From the NCBI GenBank assembly GCA_018806985.1, contig JADANN010000106.1, forward strand, positions 186,001 to 250,000: 64,000 nt of DNA. Reading direction: 5' to 3'. The stretch comes from Angiostrongylus vasorum. Taxonomy: Eukaryota > Nematoda > Chromadorea > Rhabditida > Metastrongylidae. Positions 56,275 through 64,000 of this stretch are shown one piece after another (positions within the stretch are counted from its first letter, which is position 1; each line of letters opens with the position of its first letter). The notes beneath the pieces were generated by a model that did not search any database, had not been told where the DNA came from, and worked only from the letters and a program-made list of their open reading frames with translations. The position numbers and the translations under genes were made by a program.

Positions 56275-58850
56275 GTACATATCGCGTGATGCAACCAGGT
56301 CCACTCCTCGGAGACACCTCATCGTCCACTCAGTCCAATTTTTCCAATGTTTGGCTTTTTCTTTAAGAGTTGTTTTCATGTTCTGGGTTTACCGTACTCT
56401 TCCTGGTTGTTTAGTTAATAACTCCAATGGCGTAAGTTCATCCTAATTCCCCCAAAATGGCCTGTTAATTCCGATTATGTGACCGCCTCCCGCCCACCCC
56501 CCACCACGTTGTTTTGCTCGCAGTGTTGTTTAGATTTCTTGTTAAAGTTCTTGTTGATACGCTGAGGAAGATCGCTTTTCCGGTCCTCCTCCTCTTCATT
56601 TATTGAGTTGATAGCGATGTTTGTCGTAAGATTATCTTAGGTTCAACCTATTCCTGTGCGAAGAAGATAATAGTTAACCTGCCATCTTCCTGGTGAGCAC
56701 TTCTGTATCTTTGGCTCTCGTTCGTTTGCACTCCTGGTTTGCTATCTGGTACCAGTTCTCAAGCTGCCCTAACCTCCACGCAACTGAGTGTTGCTACTTT
56801 CTCGACTCTATTTGGCGGGATGGAGAGGTGGGAAAACGCACTGGTTAGCCAAGCGGTCCGTCAGGAACCAAGATGCTGGTTCAACCCCTTCTCTAACGCT
56901 TTGCTCCAATCCACATGGCAACGCCATAGCTTGGCTCTTTCCTAGATTAAAGGGAGAACCGACTTAGCATTCTACGACATTGGTAAGAGATGATGAAGTC
57001 CCCAAGCAGTGGCCGAAACAACATGCGAAATGTGCGAAGAGCCTTGTCTGCGCGGGATACAGGGAATACAATCCAGTGGAAGAAGTGCTGGGGTGCGTAC
57101 ATTAGATGTGGTGGCGAGTCATATAAAATAAAAAAAGATAAAGAGGTAAAGGAGTAGGGATAGAAAACATATTTGGGTTAAATGGTTTCTCTCCATTGTT
57201 GCTTATTGAGGTCATCTTTCGTTCACTGTTCCTGCAAGATTTGACCACACAGGCCTGAGATTACTGCGAAAAGAGCAAAAGTTTCGCTCGGCCCATGACT
57301 CAACTGCTTCACTTTACAGGTCCAGTAACAAATTTCACCTGTGTTTCTTTCTTTTTTATGCGTCTTCAGGTAAAATGCAAATGCATCGTGAAATTTTTCT
57401 TACATACTGTTTCTAATGAGGAGAAGCTATGAATCTGTCAGGATGACTGTGTTAATGCTTTCGTTGGATTCAGGTAAAATGCATCGTTAAGTGTTTCGTG
57501 TGTACTGTTTCTATGAGGAGAACATATTAATTTATCAGGACTACTGTGTTCATGCTTTCGTTGGATCTTTCCGTTACGTGAGATCGTGTAATCCTCTGAT
57601 AGAAAGCTCTTTAATGATATGGAGAACGTCATTGTCAATACAAGGCTTTTCTTAACATTTCTCGCTATTGATGCAAAGCTGTACATGAAATCAGTCCCCT
57701 CTTAACTTTTATTTACTGCCTGTTCTTTTTTCATGGCTGGGTGCCGTGTGGAATACAACAACAAGAGTGCTGAGATATGAACACAACTCGGAACCGTCAA
57801 TTGTGGTTCGAACCTGCGACTAACCTTAGTTGATGTTGTGGATAGCACGTGAGCACGTGCTAATGGTAACCGTTGGTTCGAAGACTAGTTGAGGTATCTC
57901 GACATCCTTGTGGTTTATCGCCTTTATTTGAGATTCTTTTCGCAGGCTTGAGTTAAACCCTAAGGCTTCTTGAAGTCAAACTTCTACCAAGGCAGTCATA
58001 AATTCAATTCTTGCTGGTTTGATCACCTTTTGTGAAGGTTTGCTTTACAAAAAGGTGACAGTGGTAATATTACTATGAGATGCTTGCTTTTCACTCCAGT
58101 CACTTTCAATCTATTACATTAGCAGAATTTCGTGAGCCTCTTTAGTCTTCGAGCTCTGAACTTGAATAAAGCGATATTTATTGCGAACAGAATTCCTTCT
58201 AATGCTCTATTTTCGCTCAAGGGAGAAGCTTTCTTACGTTGACTTCGCTCTAGAATAAATGCAACTTACGTAAATATCCATAAAGGTGATGGAAGGTCCC
58301 ATATTAACTAACTGACAGCACGAATCTTGGGTTCCACTGCTGCACATCAAGTGCTGAACAAAGAATTCGCTGACTCAATGGTGAGGCTTCCTTACTAAGA
58401 TGCTGAACAAAAAGTCTAACGCTTTTCGTGCCTTTCGTACGAACGTGCTTCTTACGTAAAAGCGATGATCGGTGATTTTGCTAGTATTCATTGAAGTCGC
58501 TTTAGTCGCTTATCGATTATAGAATGAACTCTAAATTCCTGATTCCCTCATTTCCTCTCTTAGTGCTGATTGTGTCATTTTCCTTTCCTTCCCTGTTCCT
58601 TGCTTTTTTCGTTTTTTGTTTAACCACAACATTCTTTAGTGATGGTTTCCGATGTTGTTCAACGTGCGTTATTGGTAGGAATCTATATCAAGTATAATAC
58701 GCTTTTTATTTCTCGTGTTAGATTCATTCTGTTAGAAAATGTTTTTTGTATTCGTCACAGAGGACCTAAAATTAGAATTTTTGTGAACTAATTGTATTCT
58801 CCTGTTATGCTCATTAAGTTTAAGGTCTTATACTTTTTTCCTTATTTGTT
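56275..58850. other. Spacer between divergent hsp genes (alpha locus, block 3)
   Basis: Near-copy of the block 1 and 2 spacers, with one deletion near 58.23 kb relative to them. No gene is recognised. Confidence 0.6.
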
Positions 58851-58879
58851 TATAGCAGTGGCTTGCCATTTCACGAACA

Positions 58880-61148
58880 ATGGATGTGTGGCCTCGTTCG
58901 ATGAACCGCATGATGAGTGACTACTTCCGTGACTTCGATCGTTTTGAGAGAAGCCTTTTCCCGTACTGGCGAAATGCAGATCACTCGGTGTTGCACGTTG
59001 CAAACGAAGCTCAACAGGTTACTACTTTTCAAAATAGTAATTCAACTATTTTAAAAAACCCTCGTACTTCAGTAGGATAAACGATCTGCATGGTCGGCCA
59101 GACAAATTTTTCCTCTGCAAAGCTGAACGAACATTTCAGATGGTCAATGATGACAGCAAATTTGCCGTGTCGTTGGATGTATCCCAATTTCGTCCTGAAG
59201 AGCTCAACGTTCACCTAGAAGGCAAGGAGCTGACTATAGAGGGCAAGCATCAACACAAGAATGACACAAGTTTCATCGAGAGGTGAACTGCTTTTGTTTA
59301 TTACCCTACTCTACACTATTTTGCCAGAGGTTCATTGTACATTGTTCAAATGTTTACTTGATGCTTGAATCGCCCGTCCTCATTGGTTGTGGGAGCCCCA
59401 GCATAACCTCCATTTTTCGGAGATTTGCTGGTTAAACCACTGTGGTTCCCTGGTATCCCGAGGTCAGCGTGGCTTAATTCTGCGCCAGATCTCCACCACC
59501 ACAGGCAGTCGCAGCACTTTTTGCATCAGAGGGAGATTTGCCACCATGCTGCTTTGATAGCAGGACGGTGGTGGATCCAGATATTGATTTAGTATTAGCT
59601 AGGCTTCCTGATAGAAATGCCAGATTCCTTCCCAGCCTGGCAGACCCTGCCAGGGGGATGAATCCCCCCCGCTGTAGATCGCAACCCGACACCCAGGAAC
59701 ACCTCTCAGCCACGATGATGCTGTAAACCGTTGGGACGATTCGTCAAATAATGAGTAGTAATTGTAACACACATATGTGTGCGTATGAATGTGTGTATTT
59801 GGTTACTTGTTTACTTTGGATACTTGGATGGGTTAGTGCCCATTGGTATTGCGAACCCCAGGGTGTTAATCACTCGTTTTATCCTCGCGCAGTCGTCTTT
59901 CGTGGTTGCGGTCCGCTTCGATTATGGTGAAGTCTGCGATGCATGAGGCCACATATGTATCATGGGTGCATGTCTTCGCTGTTTTTGGCAAATTTTACTG
60001 CTAGATGGCATTAGAAAATGACTTTTTGGTATCATTTGTTTGAAACCCAACTTTGCGTAGTGGTGATCTTCTTCAGCATGGACTTCTTTGACCCATCGAT
60101 TCCGCAGTGATTTGATTCTATCAGTTGGAAGGGGCGGGGGTTTTAATTCGAATAATTGGTCGAGTTTATTTCCTATTTTCCTGTTTTGAAGTGAACTAAT
60201 AATACCGTTAAAGTGATCGTGCTGAATGAATTTGAATTTGTGATAGTTTTGAAGAGAGCACAAGGGGAAATCACAGTGGTCTAAGCAAATCCTATTAGCC
60301 CAAGTGGAGTAATTCACCGCTGGTTGAATTCTTCTATGAGATATGAGCGTAGAGTGTTCTCTGTTTAGGACTGCCGTGTGAGAGTTTTTGGTCATGGTTG
60401 AATTGCCTTTTGCGGTTTTCTTGCGAGAACTTTTAATTGAGTTATGAACGACTATTAGTCTATTGAGGCTCATTGAAAGGGGTATTATGATGGCATGCTA
60501 GTTAGGCAATTCTAAGGTCATCGTAGTCGATAGTCCAGAGCTTGGTTGGTTTTGAAGTTCGTATTTCCATCACCGAAGTAGCAAATCACTTGAACACCGT
60601 CAATGGAGCGATGTGCCTGCCGAATACAACAAAAGTTGAATTGCGTGCGCGACCTGTTTTTATCGGGAAGCTATCTAGTGGCGAAGGTGCACGGGATCAA
60701 AGGCTGCTTCGATAACTTAACTGGCTAGTATCGTCCGCATGTGCAATATAATGACAGAATTTCAGCGATAATAATAAAAAACCGGTGGAGTTGCAACCAT
60801 TTAAACCCCTCAAGAATTTATAGAACAATGTTTCCTGCTTGCCGTGCCAACTTTTTTTAATTAGTTCAAAGTGATTCATTACATGTGGAACCATAGATTC
60901 TTCATATGGTCGTGAATAGGTGGTAAATATTGCAAGTGCAATTAGTAGTTGTGTCTTTCTTCACAGCTGAAACAGTTCATTTAAGATCATTCGTTCGCAA
61001 GTGGACGTTGCCGGAAGACGTAGATGTGGAGGCGCTTCGCACTCTGCTGAACGATGCCGGACATCTCTCCGTCGAGGCACCGAAGGTTGGTAAACCTGGT
61101 GCTCAGAAGCGCTCTATCCCAATAGAGCGCATTCCATACCAGCTTTAA
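58880..61148 (+). CDS. Small heat-shock protein (HSP-16-like), plus-strand copy P4, intact
   Basis: The exons are 58880-59017, 59140-59282 and 60986-61148, giving 147 residues. Splice sites are CAG|GTTACT with TTTCAG (122-nt intron, out of frame if retained) and GAGAG|GTGAAC with TTTAAG (1703-nt intron). The N-terminal arm is MDVWPRSMNRMMSDYF with DFDRFERSLFPYWRN. The alpha-crystallin domain runs from MVNDDSKFAVSLDVSQF through LEGKELTIEGK and RSFVRKWTLPEDVDVEALR to LSVEAPK, and the IPI motif is at residues 138-140. There are no broken frames. The probable trans-splice acceptor ends at 58855. It pairs head to head with gene E, the other intact copy in this block, so block 3 holds the one complete divergent pair. 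Confidence 0.93.
59465..59795. repeat. GC-rich segment in intron 2 of P4
   Basis: Near-identical to 36230-36560 of P3 and absent from P1. It keeps the short palindrome and a minus-strand open frame (59713-59474). Confidence 0.6.
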
Positions 61149-61420
61149 AAGGTCGTTCATTACGAAACACTGTTTTTGTTTATTGGACGAAGCCGTGCTG
61201 TTGAGGTCGTGAATGTACTGTTGTTTGATTGACAGTTATGTTTTCATTTATTTTTTCATCTTTTTTCTAATCTTTAAAGTGCTACTCCCATATTAGTTAA
61301 CTTGTAGTTTACCATGTATTCCTATGTGTTCTGAATCAGTAAACTTTTTTCGAAGAATTCTTTATGGACCAACAACGTGAGGCCGGTTCTGAATTCGCAC
61401 TAGGGTGTGATCAATACGAA

Positions 61421-62990
61421 CTTTTCCGTGATTTATTCCGTATCATGTATTGGGGTTTTGGTGATCCTACTTTCGTTCATCAAAGCTGACAGCATAACAT
61501 CATTATCGCACAAGTGCCGACGACATTTTTTTCAGACTGGTCCTTTTTTTTGTATTGCTTCTAATAGCTTTTTCTACCTGCATCGATGTAGATCTTTCTG
61601 CAAAGCTTTTGCGCCGCTGGCATCTATTACTAGAGGTGTTAAATGTGTTGCGCTGGAATCAAGCCTAAGTGCAACTCCTTAGTGGTAATGCAGATGCAAT
61701 CTGATCCTCTTCATTGAGGAAGCGAGGCGAATTCGGCACAACTTTGAATTCTTTCGACAAGTAGATCGTAGTTTTCGTCTGGTTTTCTCAATCTGCTGGT
61801 CAAGTCTGGACAGGGTTTCACTCAAATTATTCTCTCCATATACAGCCAGACATTCCATTCGTGGCCGACGACATGAAGTCTTTTCCACCCCACAGTTGTA
61901 TCAAGTCTATGAGCGAAGAAGGCGGTGATCTAAACCAGTACAAAATGATAGAACTACGTGTCAAGTAGGCACCATATTCTGCTGGCCAGAATATGGTCGA
62001 TCTTCTCATGAATCGAGCCATTAGGAGACTCCCATGTCCAGCGCCGGCTTTGATTCATCTAGAAGGACAAGTTTCCGTAGAATAGACGTGCTGGAGGCAG
62101 GAGTCCCGCAAGACCGTTTCCACTCCTGTCTCCTCCTAATCCAAACTTTCCAATCACATATTCCCCCCTCGTTGGTCTTCCTCATGCTGGTGTTGCCATC
62201 TCCAACAAAAAATTTATATAATATGCTTTAACGTTGCGGACAACCTCCTTCAAATGATAATAAAACGCATCTAATTCGCACTCATCAGTTGCATCGGTCG
62301 GCGAGTAGCACTTGATGATAGCGATCCTCTCATGACGCGTTGATTGAAGACCGAGGACGGCCATTCGAGTGGGAAGGATGTCGTACAAGTAAACAAGATG
62401 GGAAAGTACACGTGGGTAACAAAGCTTACGCGACCGACATTTCGTAACAGGACCTTTTCTATTCAAATGAAAAGGTCCCGTTGTTTAGTTGGCAGGTTTC
62501 AGTATTCTTGCCCTTTGTTTCCTGCTGGGCTACCACATCGAATTTTATGCTATCAGCGCTTTCAACAAGGACGTGAAGATCGTTGTCTCTGTAGTGTTCT
62601 GATATTGGACACGCACAGTGAGAAACAATCTTCATGGCTTTTCGTACACGTGTTCTTCAGATGCAGATCTCACCTGTAGTCCACCGTCGAACGTCAACGA
62701 CGGAAGCACACAGTGTGCGGTGTATTGAGGGTGGCCTCTCTCTAGCTGAGCAGTTCTGTTTTCCGCGGATCCCTGAGTGAACCTTGCAAGGGTATTTCTA
62801 GGTGTTCATCACGGCTTTGATCCGAGCGAGGCATCTCCTCGACAACGATTCCTGTGTTCGATTCTCCTATTAGTTGATTTGGGGAAAGTATTAAACCTGA
62901 ACTTAAAAATGGAAATAGGATTAAAGAAATGACCGATCGATCAAAGCCAGTGTGGAACATCAAGGACGAAGGATGTGTGAAGTGAAATAA
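61421..62990 (-). mobile_element. RTE-A LINE, 3'-truncated copy (block 3)
   Basis: It contains the 5' region and endonuclease (MAVLGLQSTRHERIAIIKCY, then ECELDAFYYHLKEVVRNVKA, near 62.4-62.25 kb). RT and the 3' tail are missing because of a deletion that joins it directly to the 3' flank of P4 at 61418-61421. Confidence 0.8.
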
Positions 62991-62999
62991 AATCATTCA

Positions 63000-63570
63000 A
63001 ATTTACAGATCTTTCGTCCCGCCCTAGGCTCACCAAGCCTATCACAGTCCGGAGTCGAGAAACTCTTGCCGGACCTGTCCGAAAAAACCACTGTATGCAG
63101 CCCACTTGGGAACACTCCGGTCCGGCTACCTCAAGACTCCAAGGAGTTTAGCTGGACTAGCACTATACGGCATTCAATGTGAAATGAAAATCTTTAAGCA
63201 GTAGACGAAGCCACACGGAGAAATTCGAAGGCTTTCGCTGAGGTGAACACGAGGAAACCAAACGGATATCAACATTTACCACCAGCTTTTCAAACAGTTC
63301 AGGAACCACAGAAATTGATTTCATTAAGAATTCTTGTTTGATGGAAAGCATAACTTCTGGTGTAGGCCCTTCAAGCTCTTCCAAAGTCCTTGGCTTGGAA
63401 GGGAGACTTCCTCATTTAACCAACCCCAGAGAAAAAAGTTGAAAATTGTTAAGTCAGTGCTTCTGGTTTAAAACGAACCTTTTGGCACTGTGGAAAAGAA
63501 CTTTTCTGTTCATGAAATATCGACTGATAGGTCCAGCATGGAAACTGCGTCAACATCGTATCGTGACCGT
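63000..63570. repeat. Dispersed repeat and beta left flank (block 3)
   Basis: It matches 12.48-13.05 kb and 43.2-44.1 kb. No gene is recognised. Confidence 0.5.
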
Positions 63571-63800
63571 GGTTGAAAGACAGTAAGATAAAGTTTATTG
63601 GCAACGTACTATGTGTACATTTACATCATCAACAGCGACTCGACTTTAACACAGCGGTCTTGCAGTGCCAGTTATTTCTACAGTACACATTTTCAATACA
63701 ACAAATCTCAGAACACAATTTACAATTCTATGAGACAACCACAAGAAGTCTTAACAAGCAAATCAAACGGCCTGACTCTTCATCTGGCATGGCGATTTTT

Positions 63801-63965
63801 CTACGGCTTTTCGGCCACCTCTTGGATAGGAATGGTTCTTCCGCCAGATTCAAGCGATTTAGTGAGTTTTGGCGCTTCGACTGACAGCTGGCCATTATCA
63901 GTGAGAAGGGGACGAATTGCGTGCAGGTTAACATCTTCCGCAGCACCAACTGACGAGTGAAAGCT
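63801..63965 (-). pseudogene. Small heat-shock protein (HSP-16-like), beta copy F, last exon only
   Basis: The last exon reads AFTRQLVL, then, after loss of one base at the Pro codon, EDVNLHAIRPLLTDNGQL and LSVEAPKLTKSLESGG, ending TIPIQEVAEKP with the IPI motif. The acceptor AG is shifted two bases inward (ACAC|AG), as in B and D. Earlier exons lie beyond the right end. Apart from the single missing base it is the best kept of the beta minus-strand last exons. Confidence 0.75.
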
Positions 63966-64000
63966 GTGTACCAGCGTTTATAAAGCACTAAGAAGCAGTT

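Larger units (their letters stand above)
53801..64000. repeat. Tandem block 3 (incomplete at the right edge)
   Basis: It repeats the block 2 order from the left flank through alpha hsp genes E and P4, but RTE-A is truncated: about 3.4 kb present in blocks 1 and 2 is missing at 61418-61421. The beta minus gene F starts just before the window ends. Confidence 0.85.

Noticed and set aside
1..64000. CRISPR arrays, bacterial operons or prophage
   Set aside because: No direct-repeat/spacer pattern or bacterial gene organisation; introns, LINEs and SINEs show eukaryotic DNA.

Overview
This is eukaryotic DNA, most likely from a nematode. The supporting signs are compact multi-exon genes with nematode-style splice sites (TTTCAG or TTTAG acceptors, some GC donors), small heat-shock proteins that resemble the C. 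elegans HSP-16 family, a conserved acceptor 24 nt before the plus-strand start codons that looks like a spliced-leader site, and many RTE-type LINEs, a Penelope-like element, mariner and tRNA-derived SINEs. The species cannot be named from the sequence alone; a clade V (rhabditid or strongylid) worm fits best.

The window is built from a tandemly repeated block: block 1 about 1-30230, block 2 about 30231-53800, and block 3 from about 53801 past the right end. Each block starts with an 'alpha' locus, a divergent pair of small heat-shock genes. The minus-strand member has a 161-residue design; its copies are A at 1224-2424, C at 31538-32751 and E at 55066-56098. The plus-strand member has a 147-residue design; its copies are P1 at 5366-7262, P3 at 35660-37901 and P4 at 58880-61148. 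An RTE LINE (RTE-A, minus strand) follows, then an older, decayed 'beta' copy of the same locus. The beta minus copies are B at 13276-14213, D at 44290-45206 and F at 63801-63965; the beta plus copy P2 at 16836-20572 is found only in block 1.

Intact by eye are E, P3 and P4. P1 is intact if a GC donor is used. A has one in-frame stop. C, B, D, F and P2 carry frameshifts or lost splice signals. Heat-shock elements and TATA boxes lie directly upstream of the minus-strand genes, and they are preserved even in front of the broken ones. The genes encode ATP-independent chaperones with an alpha-crystallin domain and a C-terminal IPI motif, expected to be heat-induced and to hold unfolding proteins in solution.

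Between the hsp loci lie RTE-A, RTE-B (almost full length at about 46930-50270), RTE-C, a Penelope-like element with GIY-YIG and RT motifs (about 45530-46930), a mariner pseudogene, a palindromic MITE, a (TA)n tract and about eleven copies of a tRNA-derived SINE. The main points of interest are a precise loss of one intron in gene E, an in-frame stop-free GC-AG intron in P1, an antisense-facing HSE/TATA-like motif at the left of each alpha locus, and the contrast between decayed coding regions and preserved heat-shock promoters. Many differences between copies are single-base indels, so uncorrected long-read error has to be considered before calling copies dead.
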